A DNA stretch of 64,000 nucleotides. Origin: SZAS-7 sp964514655 (GTDB lineage: Bacteria; Chlamydiota; Chlamydiia; Chlamydiales; FEN-1388). The translations under genes and the position numbers were made by a program. The number at the start of each line of letters is the position of its first letter. Position 1 is the stretch's first letter. Location: contig CAZEQY010000004.1 of assembly GCA_964514655.1 (NCBI GenBank), positions 1-64,000 of the forward strand, in the 5' to 3' direction. This document shows positions 8,585 to 17,162 of this stretch, in pieces. The notes beneath the pieces are model-generated. The model was given only the letters and a program-made list of their open reading frames with translations, was not told the origin of the DNA and made no database searches.

Positions 8585-9309
8585 TACGCAGTTAAGTACC
8601 TTCTAAATCTCGCCAAAAGGGGAGCCTCAAATACGAGGTAGTCTACAAAATATGCAGTAAACCACATGATAAGGGCCGCTATATAGGCATCAGAAATAAA
8701 GTGGCCACCTTGAGCGATGCGTGCTAATGACAGCAGACCGCCGAGTGTAAAACCAAGAAATAGGCCAAAGCGGGCAAGAGCTTTCGAGCTATAGCGTCTC
8801 CCTATAAAATAGAGGCAAAAAAAGTAAAATCCACATGTTGAGTGGCCTGAAGGAAATGATTTTGATGGCTCCGGAGTATCATCAAAAAGTGGCTCGTAGT
8901 AGGCTCTAAAGCCCTGCGATCCACCAAATTCTACTATCTGACGCGGCCTTGGCCTGCCCCAGCATTCTTTTAGTAGCGAGTGGGTGATAACGAGTGATCC
9001 CAAAAAAAGCGTCAAGCACATGACAAGACATGCTCCACGATAAGCTTTAAGTTTTGTACTCCAGCGAGACGCGATAAGGCAAATGGCGGCTATAAAGGCA
9101 CAAAGTGAAGCAGGAACGCCTCCATAGAGGTACATAAAGTCATAAAAAGGCGTGGTGTAAAAGCCAATTTCCTGTGGGTCAGTGCCCAGCCAGCTTTGGT
9201 AGTAGGTCATCTTTGCAACAAAAAGATCAAGCCCTGCGCTAAATGGAGCAAGCAGCAATATGCAAAAAAGTGGAAGTGCCCAGAGGGCATGTTTTTTTAG
9301 GGTGTCCAA
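8584..9309 (-). CDS. PAP2-family membrane lipid phosphatase
   Basis: This integral membrane phosphatase has all three PAP2 motifs: KECWGRPRP, then FPSGHST, then ARIAQGGHFISD with the catalytic His. Hydrophobic helices precede, separate and follow the motifs, as expected for a six-helix enzyme facing the periplasm. The substrate cannot be fixed; lipid A 1-phosphate, undecaprenyl diphosphate and phosphatidylglycerophosphate are all handled by this family. Length (241 aa) is typical. Its stop codon overlaps the start of the lexA-like gene (TAATG), making a two-gene unit near pssA, another lipid gene. Confidence 0.88.
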   Translation of the reverse strand: MDTLKKHALWALPLFCILLLAPFSAGLDLFVAKMTYYQSWLGTDPQEIGFYTTPFYDFMYLYGGVPASLCAFIAAICLIASRWSTKLKAYRGACLVMCLTLFLGSLVITHSLLKECWGRPRPRQIVEFGGSQGFRAYYEPLFDDTPEPSKSFPSGHSTCGFYFFCLYFIGRRYSSKALARFGLFLGFTLGGLLSLARIAQGGHFISDAYIAALIMWFTAYFVDYLVFEAPLLARFRRYLTA

Positions 9310-9379
9310 GGTCTTATAACTCGTGATTATTTTCGTACATCCATAGTTATAGCCTATCGCAAGATTTTCAGCATGGAAT

Positions 9380-10927
9380 TTATAGGGTTCGGTTGAGCTC
9401 GTCTATGAGGGGGCTAATGTAGGAGTAAGCTGCCTCTACAGTTTTTCTTTGGGAAGCATCTTTTGGGGTGCTTTCAAGGATGCCTTCAACGAGTTTTTGC
9501 ATAACGTTTGCTTGAAAGTTAACAAGGCCCCTTTTTGCATTTTCTGGCACTACGGCAATGAGTTTTGATACAGCCTCTGCAAGAGGGCCATACTGTCTAT
9601 TAGGATCTAGTGCATTTGAGCAGATTTTTGCTTGTAGGGGAGACTGCTTTATGTATTCCTGTTCATAAGCAATTTTTAATGCTCGAGCGGCATCAGCGAA
9701 TTTTTGCCTGTTGTCTGCAGTTTTAGGGTCAATTAGCTGAATAGACAATAGTCCGTGCAGCTGGTTCATTTCGCGTATGTTTAGTCCCAGGCCTTTGATA
9801 AATCCGGGTATTTCTTCCCTTGGTTTATCTTTAACTTGTTCGACAATTTCGTCGAGGTCATGCTTTATAGGAAGGCTGTTAAATGGCACCATGAGGGCAT
9901 TTCTAAACTGTAAAAGAAGCTGTAGGGCACTTTTAAGCTGCATTTTTGTTTGGGAAGTAATATCTTTTCGTTCGTATAACTGGCCTACTTCCAGTAGCTT
10001 TTCGTTTGTATTCCAGTGCATTTCGGCAAATTTCATGAGGGCTTTTTTATGGGCTGTGCTTTCAGATTCCTTAGCTGGGAAAAGGCGTGTAAGGCGAGCT
10101 TTCATGAGAGCTGTATGCATCTCTATGACTTCGGGATCATGGGGTATATGCTCATCGAGTTTTTGTAGGCATTCAGAGAATTTTTGCTCGCTCTTTTGTA
10201 TGGTGCTAGAGTCTCGATATACAGTAGCGAGTGCTTTACGTAGTGAAAGGATGCGCTCGTCGTTTGCGGGCAGGCCAAGTTCATCAAATTTTTTGAAGGC
10301 TTGTGCAAGGGTTTTTTCGGGGTCGATTATCCCGGTTTTTTCGCCTCTTAGCGCTCTAATGCTTTCGCTAGCAAACTGCAGGTATACTTCTATAGTTTCA
10401 TAGTCGCGCATTTTTTGCCTAATTGTCTTTACTTGTGGGTCATCTTTCATGCTTGAGTTAGCAAGTCTTTCAAGAGTTGTTTGAAGAGTTCTTTTGGTTT
10501 CATCTGAGCCTTTGCCACTAAATAGCTGCTTGAGACACTCTTGGGCATCGCTAATATCCCGCATAGCTTGAGTAGATTCAGTTTGTGAAAATAGCTGTTC
10601 TTTGATTTTGCGTTCTTGTTCTGTAAGAAGGGGAAGAAGTGTAGAGGTAATTGTGGCGACAACCTCTTTGTCTTTTGCGTTTAGAGTAGTCGCAAGTTTT
10701 TGTACGTGGGCTACCAAGGTGGCCTTTTGATTTTCTATTCCTTTACCAACCATCGATAGGGTAGCAACTTGGTGCTCTGATAGGGAGGTGCCTTGGGTAG
10801 GCAGGGTTTCTTTAAGGAGCTTTTCTACCCTTTTAACCTTGCCTTTTATGTCTTTTTCTAGGGCTTTGGCTGTAGGGGTTTCCGGTAAAAGGTTTTCTTT
10901 ATCAAAAATTCCTGCTATTAATGACAT
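9380..10927 (-). CDS. Uncharacterised all-helical protein (515 aa)
   Basis: I do not recognise this family. The protein looks almost entirely alpha-helical, rich in Lys, Glu, Gln and Ala, with no signal peptide and no membrane segment. Heptad-like stretches near 25-60, 95-160 and 280-345 suggest coiled-coil bundles. The start has a strong Shine-Dalgarno (AAGGAGGG). It is monocistronic, between the PAP2/lexA-like pair and a divergent small gene. Soluble helical proteins of this type in chlamydiae are often secreted effectors or scaffolds, but nothing here proves that. Confidence 0.8.
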   Translation of the reverse strand: MSLIAGIFDKENLLPETPTAKALEKDIKGKVKRVEKLLKETLPTQGTSLSEHQVATLSMVGKGIENQKATLVAHVQKLATTLNAKDKEVVATITSTLLPLLTEQERKIKEQLFSQTESTQAMRDISDAQECLKQLFSGKGSDETKRTLQTTLERLANSSMKDDPQVKTIRQKMRDYETIEVYLQFASESIRALRGEKTGIIDPEKTLAQAFKKFDELGLPANDERILSLRKALATVYRDSSTIQKSEQKFSECLQKLDEHIPHDPEVIEMHTALMKARLTRLFPAKESESTAHKKALMKFAEMHWNTNEKLLEVGQLYERKDITSQTKMQLKSALQLLLQFRNALMVPFNSLPIKHDLDEIVEQVKDKPREEIPGFIKGLGLNIREMNQLHGLLSIQLIDPKTADNRQKFADAARALKIAYEQEYIKQSPLQAKICSNALDPNRQYGPLAEAVSKLIAVVPENAKRGLVNFQANVMQKLVEGILESTPKDASQRKTVEAAYSYISPLIDELNRTL

Positions 10928-10975
10928 AGTACCCTCCTTTTCTCGCTTCCCTCATTATAATATAATAATTATTTA

Positions 10976-11003
10976 TTGAAAAATAAATAAAAATGTGGAT
11001 AAT
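10976..11003 (+). promoter_or_regulatory. Sigma-70-like promoter of the small gene
   Basis: TTGAAA (10976-10981) and GATAAT (10998-11003) are separated by 16 bp in an A/T-rich intergenic region, about 75 bp ahead of the start at 11078. Confidence 0.4.
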
Positions 11004-11050
11004 AGAGATTGGATAGGTGAGGCATTGATCTTCACATTTTGTATCCAAAA

Positions 11051-11070
11051 CGGCTTTTTAGCCGAGGAGG
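11051..11070 (+). promoter_or_regulatory. Hairpin abutting Shine-Dalgarno
   Basis: CGGCT (11051-11055) and AGCCG (11060-11064) form a small hairpin that directly touches the Shine-Dalgarno AGGAGG (11065-11070) of the gene starting at 11078. It could tune ribosome access; this is inference. Confidence 0.3.
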
Positions 11071-11077
11071 TTTGCTC

Positions 11078-11278
11078 ATGCACATGAAGAAGATCCTAGA
11101 GAAAGTTGCATACCTCGAGTTCGTAAATGACCAACTCACGACTGAGCTGCAATACGTAGATAGGCTGCTTAGGGCTGTTGGCTTTAGCGATGGTTTAACC
11201 ACCGTAAAGCAGGCTGCTAAGGAACTCTTCGAGGAGGAAAAAGCCGCTACAAGAGATGAAGCGCCGCCTCGCGAGTAG
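11078..11278 (+). CDS. Small conserved-looking helical protein (66 aa)
   Basis: A 66-residue protein begins MHMKKILEKVAYLEFVND and is strongly helical, with an acidic/charged C-terminus ending DEAPPRE. AGGAGG lies seven bases upstream of the ATG at 11078, which supports this start over an upstream one at 11039. It has its own promoter candidate and a leader hairpin. The hydrophobic spacing suggests a short coiled coil that could dimerise or bind a partner. I cannot assign a function. It lies 20 bp from the 3' end of the convergent SNF2 gene, with no clear terminator between them. Confidence 0.7.
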   Translation: MHMKKILEKVAYLEFVNDQLTTELQYVDRLLRAVGFSDGLTTVKQAAKELFEEEKAATRDEAPPRE

Positions 11279-11298
11279 GTTACTTTTTTTAGGAGCCG

Positions 11299-13713
11299 CT
11301 AGTCAAAGAGCTCATGCAAGTCATCGAGTTCGAGAGTAGCGGCTCCGTTTTCTTCTAGTAGCTCTTCTATAAGTTGTCCCTTTTTCTCCTGTAGGGCAAG
11401 TATCTTTTCTTCGATAGTTCCCTCTACATAGTAGCGCTTACTAAAAACAGTCCCTTTTCTGCCTATGCGGTGGGCGCGGTCTACGGCTTGAGCTTCTTGG
11501 GCCTTATTCCACCAGGGATCGTAGAGAAGTACATAATCTGCTGCTGTAAGGTTTAGCCCAACACCGCCAGCCTTTAGGCTGATAAAAAAGAGGGGGTATT
11601 CATTTGTGGTCTGAAAGGCATCCACAAGCTCTTGGCGATTTTGGGTTTTGCCTTCTAATAGTAGGTAAGGCCAAGAGCGGGATGCAGCCTCTTTAGCCAA
11701 AATATGGAGCATGCTTGTAAACTGGCTAAATAGTATCACCTTTTTGCCCTCAGCAATAAGTGTGGCAATATCCTCAAGGACAAGCTCGCACTTACAAGAG
11801 GGAGCTCCCTCTCCAATTTGTGGCACAAGGCCCGGATGGCACGCTATCTGGCGAAGGCGGAGCAAGGCTTCAAATATCTCCATCCTATGCGCTTTTAGGC
11901 CGTCTAGTCGCACCTTTTGCAAAAGGCCTGCCTTTAATTGACCTAAAAAGCGGTCGTAGACAAGCTTTTGCTCTTCAGACATAGTGACAAAGACGCTTTC
12001 TTCTATTTTTTCTGGCAAATCTTTTGCCACATCGCTTTTTTTTCTTCTGAGTAAAAAGGGGGCAATTTTTTTTCGTATTGTTGGGATGTGGTTTTCAGCA
12101 TCGTCAAGAAGCTCTGGCTCTAAAAAGTGAAAGTGGGACTTTAGCTCATCGAGTGAGTTTTCGATGGGAGTTCCAGTGAGTGAGAGCTTAAATCGACCTT
12201 TAAGCTGCAAAACACTTTGGGTAGTTAGTGTGGAACTATTTTTTATTGCCTGGGCTTCATCGAGTATGAGGCATTCGTATTCTTCATCTTTAAAACGGTC
12301 GATATTGCTCCGCAAGTTGCCGTAGGAGGTGATGATGATATCTTTATCGCTACCGGTATTGATAGCTACAGATTTTTGAGGCAAAAAGTGTTCGATTTCC
12401 CTTTTCCAGTTATGTAGTAGCGATGTTGGCACAACTATAAGAGCCCGCTTTTCAATGCGGCCAAGAAAGGCAAGTGCTTGTACAGTCTTGCCAAGGCCCA
12501 TCTCATCTGCCAAAAGGCCATTTACACCGTGTTCATAGAGGTTTATAAGCCATGAAAGCCCCTCTTCCTGGTAGGGGCGAAGTTCTCCTTTGAATGTGCT
12601 TGTGGAGCCAATTTTATTGGGAATATGACGAAGTTTTGGCGCTCTTTGACCCAGGCTAAACACCTTACTTTTTGCGACATATTGTCCTTCTGAAACAAGT
12701 TCTAGAAGCTCTTTTACCTCCGTATAATCATCAAAAGCAAGTAAGCCTGTATTGCCGCTTGGAAGGGCAAGTAAACGATCTTTAACGTTCTCAATGGGTA
12801 TTTCTTCAGGGCCAAAGGTGATGCTGCCATGCACTTTATAGCCTTTTTTAGCCTCTTGAAGGTCTATTTTGCATGAGCTTATGGGGACTATGGGTGATCC
12901 CTTTGCATCTACAAACTTCCATCCTTTCTGTAGGAGGGTATACACGGCGCTAAGGGATTTGTCAGTAGGGCAGTAGTAGTTTGATGAGGCTAGCTCTTTT
13001 TTCATAAAGCCGGCTTGTATAAGCTCCTGCTCATAGCAGGCTTGCTCTTTATCAAGCTTTATAAAGGAGCAGGTAGAGTCAACAAGGCATGCTTTTTTTT
13101 CAACCGCAACTTCGGGTTCATTGCTGACAAGCTCTACAAGACTTTCTGGGGCTACTTCTTTTTTAAAGCGCTGATATTCCTGTTTTGTCATGGCCTTTGG
13201 CCCGGATAAAAAGGGAGCAAGGTCTTGCCAGGCAACATCTGGGTCTATAAACATAAGGCGGTTATCTTGAATGGCGATGTGGGGGGAGCCCTGCAGAATA
13301 AGGTCATATTCACAAAGTGCGCGGTTTTGCAAAAGGGCATGCACCATATAGCCTTCATCAACAAGGTATTCAACTTTTAGCCGCGAAAAAAAGTCGCCAA
13401 ACACCTTTTTGTCGCCAATCATAAGCTTTTGTGTGACAGCAAGTTTTTGAAGCAGCACGTATGAGTGAATAGGCCTCAGGCGAAAAAAGGTAATCCTATC
13501 AAGCTTTTTTTCGCGCTTTTGCCACTCCTTTTCATCTTCCATAAGGTCGTGCACAGGGGCGCCTTGAGACTCTTTTGTGACAATTACAACCGTGCGATAC
13601 TGCAAAGACTTTTCTTTATCTATACAAAACATGCCAACAAGTATCTCACACCCAAAACTAAAAAATCCACTACTTGACATAAAATAGGGTGAGGCTTGAT
13701 CCTTGTTAGCCAT
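11299..13713 (-). CDS. SNF2/SWI2-family ATPase
   Basis: This is a DNA-dependent ATPase of the bacterial Snf2 group. The C-terminal half holds all helicase motifs: ADEMGLGKT (Walker A), LILDEAQAI (DEAQ box), SLTGTPIEN, then GGVGLNLTAAD and VDRAHRIGR (motifs V and VI). The N-terminal 400 residues match the position of the bacterial SNF2-associated domain. Chlamydiae keep such proteins, but their substrate is not settled. I place the start at 13713 (MANKDQAS); an ATG at 13836 is in frame but lies inside the divergent gene. The ATG shares the CATG with the start of the opposite-strand gene. ATGs at 13680 and 13632 remain possible. Confidence 0.92.
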   Translation of the reverse strand: MANKDQASPYFMSSSGFFSFGCEILVGMFCIDKEKSLQYRTVVIVTKESQGAPVHDLMEDEKEWQKREKKLDRITFFRLRPIHSYVLLQKLAVTQKLMIGDKKVFGDFFSRLKVEYLVDEGYMVHALLQNRALCEYDLILQGSPHIAIQDNRLMFIDPDVAWQDLAPFLSGPKAMTKQEYQRFKKEVAPESLVELVSNEPEVAVEKKACLVDSTCSFIKLDKEQACYEQELIQAGFMKKELASSNYYCPTDKSLSAVYTLLQKGWKFVDAKGSPIVPISSCKIDLQEAKKGYKVHGSITFGPEEIPIENVKDRLLALPSGNTGLLAFDDYTEVKELLELVSEGQYVAKSKVFSLGQRAPKLRHIPNKIGSTSTFKGELRPYQEEGLSWLINLYEHGVNGLLADEMGLGKTVQALAFLGRIEKRALIVVPTSLLHNWKREIEHFLPQKSVAINTGSDKDIIITSYGNLRSNIDRFKDEEYECLILDEAQAIKNSSTLTTQSVLQLKGRFKLSLTGTPIENSLDELKSHFHFLEPELLDDAENHIPTIRKKIAPFLLRRKKSDVAKDLPEKIEESVFVTMSEEQKLVYDRFLGQLKAGLLQKVRLDGLKAHRMEIFEALLRLRQIACHPGLVPQIGEGAPSCKCELVLEDIATLIAEGKKVILFSQFTSMLHILAKEAASRSWPYLLLEGKTQNRQELVDAFQTTNEYPLFFISLKAGGVGLNLTAADYVLLYDPWWNKAQEAQAVDRAHRIGRKGTVFSKRYYVEGTIEEKILALQEKKGQLIEELLEENGAATLELDDLHELFD

Positions 13714-14524
13714 GAAGAAGAAATTTTGGACAGATGATTGGGGCGTTGCTGAGAAGGCGTGGGATGATGGGGCGATAGCTTCTGAAAAAGAAAATCCCCT
13801 GAAAGTATTAAAGACGCTCCCGAATATGCCCGGCATGACGCCCGATACGGCAAAAAACCTTAAGTGGAAAAGCCTTAAGTGGATGATTCAGAAGGATGAG
13901 CATTTTTCTGTGCTTCGTCATGTGCTGAAGCGGCCATTTCGTCACCTTGTAGGTTATATAAAGTCTCTTTGTAAGGTAAAGCCCTATATCCGCGACGATG
14001 ATTTTTTTCTCTATGGCATTGCAAATGTCGACGAATTTAAGCAATTACTAGATAGAGAGGACACTGTTTTAGTTGTTGGTTTTTCCTATTGCGAAAAGCC
14101 TTTTGAGTGCCCATCTGGCCGTTTTACTGATCAGTGTATTCACGATCCGGAACATTCAGTATGTCGCCAGTGCTTTATTGGAAAGTGCGTCAATGCGCTA
14201 CCCGAAACGCGCACAGTGCCCGTCTTCATTCCTACCATTCACTATATTGCCAAAAAGGTCTTTGAAGTTATTGAGCAGCATCCGGGCAAGCAGGTGATAT
14301 TCCTTATTACAGCTTGTGAGATGACGCTTGAGATGTTTGGCGACTGGGGCAATTTGTCTGGTATCAAAGGCATTGGCGTTCGTCTTGATGGGCGTATTTG
14401 CAACACGATGCGCGCTTTTGAGCTATCAGAAACAGGAATCAAGCCTGGTCTTACTGTTGTTGTCGATCACACAAAGTCTCGCATGCTTGATCTTATCAAA
14501 TACTGGAGAATGGCGTTGAAATAA
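13712..14524 (+). CDS. DUF116-like cysteine-rich protein
   Basis: The 271-aa protein has a cysteine cluster (SYCEKPFEC, then QC, VCRQCFIGKC) followed by an ITACEMTLEMFGDW stretch and RICNTMRAF. That order (Cys cluster, Ala-Cys-Glu, Cys-Asn-Thr) resembles DUF116 proteins, which probably bind metal, but I rely on memory of the pattern. No signal peptide is present. The N-terminal 100 residues are basic and may be a separate segment. The start ATG overlaps the divergent SNF2 start within one CATG, and GTGAGG sits rather far upstream. The function is unknown. Confidence 0.72.
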   Translation: MKKKFWTDDWGVAEKAWDDGAIASEKENPLKVLKTLPNMPGMTPDTAKNLKWKSLKWMIQKDEHFSVLRHVLKRPFRHLVGYIKSLCKVKPYIRDDDFFLYGIANVDEFKQLLDREDTVLVVGFSYCEKPFECPSGRFTDQCIHDPEHSVCRQCFIGKCVNALPETRTVPVFIPTIHYIAKKVFEVIEQHPGKQVIFLITACEMTLEMFGDWGNLSGIKGIGVRLDGRICNTMRAFELSETGIKPGLTVVVDHTKSRMLDLIKYWRMALK

Positions 14525-14563
14525 TTGCCCCGATTTCTCATATAGAGAAAAAAGGTAATACGC

Positions 14564-15364
14564 ATGGATCTTCAGTTACAAGGAAAGCGAGCATTAGTTA
14601 CAGGAAGTAGCTCCGGCATTGGCGAAGCGACAGCAAAAGCGCTTGCAAAAGAGGGCGTACAGGTAGTGGTGCATGGGCGCAATAAGCAGGCTATTGACCG
14701 CGTTGTGCAAGAGATCACTGAAACTGGTGCAAAAGCAGTTGGTGTACGAGGAGATCTTGGCTTTGACTCCCAAGCCGAGTCTGTAGCAAAGGATGCTCTT
14801 AAAGCTTTTGGCGGCATTGATATCTTGGTAAATAATGCCGGGGCTTTTCCTGTACGAGACTGGAGCAATACGCGCCCTGAAGACTGGCTTTCTCTGTTCA
14901 ATGTAAACGTCGTATCCATGATTCGCATGATCAACTGGATATTGCCCGATATGCGAAAAAGTGGCTGGGGCCGTATCATCCAGATTGCCAGCATTGCGGG
15001 CTTTATACCAAGCCCATCAAATCCCGACTACGCTGCTTCTAAAGCTGCAAACTTAAGCATGAGCGTAAGTCTTGCAAAAGAGCTTGCAGGCACCGGCATT
15101 ACCGTAAACACCATATCTCCAGGGCCTATCGTCACGCCAGGCGTCAAAGAAACCTTTACGCAAATAGCTGCCGAGCGCAAGTGGAACCAAGAATGGAAAG
15201 AGGTGGAGCGGCGCGCAGTAAAAGAGATCCTCCCCACCCTTGTAGGCCGCTTTGGCAAGCCCGAAGAGGTAGCAGACTTAATAACCTTCTTGTCATCACC
15301 CCGCACAGACTACATCACAGGCTCTAACTTCCGCATCGACGGCGGCCGCTCCGGCAGTGTTTAG
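14564..15364 (+). CDS. Short-chain dehydrogenase/reductase (SDR)
   Basis: A classical 266-aa SDR with a Rossmann TGSSSGIGEA motif near residue 13, NNAG near 87, and the catalytic Ser-Tyr-Lys as IASIAG, DYAASK. It is closest to FabG-like oxidoreductases, and the IDGG end is typical. The substrate is unknown; the length slightly exceeds FabG and there is no fab context, so I do not call it fabG. AAAAGG precedes the ATG. It was probably tail to tail with the glycosyltransferase gene now at 18741, since a second, diverged copy of its last codons sits there (NFRIDGGRSGNV). Confidence 0.9.
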   Translation: MDLQLQGKRALVTGSSSGIGEATAKALAKEGVQVVVHGRNKQAIDRVVQEITETGAKAVGVRGDLGFDSQAESVAKDALKAFGGIDILVNNAGAFPVRDWSNTRPEDWLSLFNVNVVSMIRMINWILPDMRKSGWGRIIQIASIAGFIPSPSNPDYAASKAANLSMSVSLAKELAGTGITVNTISPGPIVTPGVKETFTQIAAERKWNQEWKEVERRAVKEILPTLVGRFGKPEEVADLITFLSSPRTDYITGSNFRIDGGRSGSV

Positions 15365-15427
15365 GGCATTGTTAGGATGGCTCGAGAGAAACGTTCTGGT
15401 TGAAGTGAACTTGTACGCCGTATTCTT
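15325..15427. repeat. Direct repeat A: SDR 3' end plus glycosyltransferase remnant
   Basis: This segment is about 90 percent identical, by eye, to 18705-18830 apart from a roughly 25-bp gap. It holds the intact SDR 3' end and, on the minus strand, a remnant of the glycosyltransferase C-terminus reading EYGVQVHFNQNVSLEPS-stop. The remnant keeps its reading frame and differs at several codons from the intact gene, so it is a diverged copy and not a recent duplication. Confidence 0.75.
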
Positions 15428-16648
15428 TTACAAAGTAAAAAGCGGTAAGGTTTTATGATGGTTCGAAATAACCTCATAGACCCTATTATCAAGTCCTAAA
15501 GAGCCTACAGTTGCCCAAGCTTTTTTAAACTTTGCTACTGTGTCTTGTACGGTGTCATGTACAAGTCTTTCAGGAAGGGCAGACTTAGTAGAAAAGTGCC
15601 TAAATTTTTCAAGGGTCAAATCTTGAAAGGCTTTTGAATGAACAAAATTCAATGCAAGATTCTCGCCAGGAATGTAGGGAAGAGTGGAAACGTAGTCATA
15701 TGCAGGAGCAAGTTTTGGCAAACGCTGATCTGGATAAATAAGTGACCAGTTTTTAAGATGCATATCGCCATTTCCAATAAGAGCATTAAAGACGAATCTG
15801 CGAATAAATTCCTCAAGACCAGAAGCGCCTATTTCAGTCCAGATGACCTCAACAACATTGCGGTAGCTTGCAGTTCTGTATTTCTTTTCAGGGTAGACCC
15901 CAAAAACCTGTGCAAAATCTTCGATATGCACAGCCTGGTTTTGCTCATCGCGATCAAACCGCTTGATAACAAAAGCGTTATTGCCCAAATTCTGAACATC
16001 AGAGGGGAGTCCTTTAATAGCTCTGAGTGGCACTAAAGCCGTTTTTGGTACTTCGATGCCAATCTGACGCGCAAGTTCCATCATTACAAATTCATTTTCA
16101 GGGACACCCGCATATGTCGGCGACGGCAGCTTAATTATCCAAGAACCTCCAACGCCATTTACAGGGATCGTTAACCCAACTTCATGATCCCAAATTCCTG
16201 AAAATTTTAGCTGTACACCGGCAAGGGAAAAATGAAGTATTCCATCTGCTGCATTTTTAGCATCTTCTTGTTCTGTTGTAGGGGGGGCTATTTGTGGAAC
16301 ATGCCTAATAGCTCCTACTGTAACTGCTCCAGGCAGATCATTACCGAGTGCGTGAAGGAGATAAAACTCGCGATCAGGATTTACCTTTGCATGCTTGGCT
16401 AAATATTCTCGTAAATAGCCTTCTGGAAGGACATTTGCAAAAAATGGGGGCAGCCGTGTTCTTGTAGCTTTACTATTTGTTATAAGCTGATCAAACTCAT
16501 CCTTAAAAGAAAGGCTTAGCGTTGCGCGCTGAGGATTGTCGATATACTCCTGGTGAAAGGAAAATATATTTCGATCATCTGGAAGGTTTGTTAAGGTTCC
16601 TATCGGTTTATTATGCAAAAAAATCTCTACAACAGCAACTTCACTCTT
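15428..16648 (-). CDS. hipA: HipA-family serine/threonine kinase toxin
   Basis: HipA toxins phosphorylate translation factors such as glutamyl-tRNA synthetase and induce growth arrest. This 406-aa protein has the HipA N-terminal subdomain (GTLTNLPDDRNIFSFHQEY), a central HFSLAGVQLKFSG stretch, the catalytic loop NGDMHLKNWSL and the metal-binding APAYDYV segment, so it looks active. The start at 16648 overlaps hipB by 8 bp (ATGAAGAGTGA), the usual coupling in hipBA. Longer upstream starts would lie wholly within hipB. The stop codon touches the end of direct repeat A, so the gene sits at the edge of the inserted cassette. Confidence 0.92.
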   Translation of the reverse strand, partial: KSEVAVVEIFLHNKPIGTLTNLPDDRNIFSFHQEYIDNPQRATLSLSFKDEFDQLITNSKATRTRLPPFFANVLPEGYLREYLAKHAKVNPDREFYLLHALGNDLPGAVTVGAIRHVPQIAPPTTEQEDAKNAADGILHFSLAGVQLKFSGIWDHEVGLTIPVNGVGGSWIIKLPSPTYAGVPENEFVMMELARQIGIEVPKTALVPLRAIKGLPSDVQNLGNNAFVIKRFDRDEQNQAVHIEDFAQVFGVYPEKKYRTASYRNVVEVIWTEIGASGLEEFIRRFVFNALIGNGDMHLKNWSLIYPDQRLPKLAPAYDYVSTLPYIPGENLALNFVHSKAFQDLTLEKFRHFSTKSALPERLVHDTVQDTVAKFKKAWATVGSLGLDNRVYEVISNHHKTLPLFTL

Positions 16649-16931
16649 CATTTTCTTCCTCATCGAGTCGATACATTGGGCGGGGCTCTGAAACATTTTC
16701 ATTGCGCTGTAGAGCCTGTACAGTACGTATAAGCGTGCGTGGAACCAGCATAAGCTCAAGATCTAAAATACGAGCAATTTCCACAAGTGAGCTTGTCTGA
16801 AGATCAACACGGCCATTTTCAATGTTAGAAATATGGCTTTGTGGCATGCCAACACGCTTGGCAAGTTCTTGCTGACTCAGATTCTTCTCTTTTCGTGCAT
16901 TTTTAAGCAACTCACCAAAGTCTCTCGTCAT
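16641..16931 (-). CDS. hipB: HipB-family HTH antitoxin
   Basis: A 96-aa Xre-type helix-turn-helix protein (KNLSQQELAKRVGMPQSH, ISNIENGRVDL) with an acidic tail EEENEE. HipB binds and neutralises HipA and represses the operon. The next gene, hipA, overlaps its last codons. Two spaced palindromes directly upstream fit autoregulatory operators. No Shine-Dalgarno is apparent before the ATG. The gene lies in a mobile-looking cassette, as expected for a toxin-antitoxin module. Confidence 0.92.
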   Translation of the reverse strand: MTRDFGELLKNARKEKNLSQQELAKRVGMPQSHISNIENGRVDLQTSSLVEIARILDLELMLVPRTLIRTVQALQRNENVSEPRPMYRLDEEENEE

Positions 16932-16934
16932 AAA

Positions 16935-16983
16935 TATATGCTATCCTATATATTTTGATCATGTTTATATGTTATCACATATA
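16935..16983 (-). promoter_or_regulatory. Tandem operators upstream of hipBA
   Basis: Two palindromes share the form TATATG-N6-CATATA. The first (16935-16952) is TATATG CTATCC TATATA, imperfect; the second (16966-16983) is TATATG TTATCA CATATA, perfect. Their centres are 31 bp apart, about three helical turns, and the first ends four bases before the hipB start codon. They are the likely HipB binding sites. Confidence 0.6.
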
Positions 16984-17032
16984 AAAAGCTTTGTCAATCC
17001 CTTCATCATAAAAAGAAGTAAAAGGGGCTGTA

Positions 17033-17106
17033 AAAGGGGCCGGATACTGCGATTCGTGCGATTCGTAAATCGCAGCCCCCAGCCTCTTTCGCCTTTCGGC
17101 CCCTTT
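17033..17106. repeat. Nested palindromic element in intergenic region
   Basis: Outer arms AAAGGGGCC (17033-17041) and GGCCCCTTT (17098-17106) enclose inner arms CTGCGATT (17047-17054) and AATCGCAG (17068-17075), giving a two-level stem-loop. It sits between the hipBA promoter and the next gene. A similar AGGGGCCGGA string recurs at about 18686, near the other end of the cassette. Confidence 0.5.
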
Positions 17107-17162
17107 CGTTGTTGATTTCTATTTGTACAAGACGTACCGTTTTATATTTTCCGAGGCATGTT

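Noticed and set aside
9777..10403. A 208-codon plus-strand open frame opposite the helical 515-aa gene
   Set aside because: It lies wholly antisense to a gene with a strong ribosome site. Its composition (many Ser, Arg and Cys) is typical of a mirror frame, and it shows no family motif.
15428..16759. A longer HipA starting at 16759
   Set aside because: The extra residues overlap hipB codons and lack HipA similarity; the start at 16648 gives the usual hipBA overlap.
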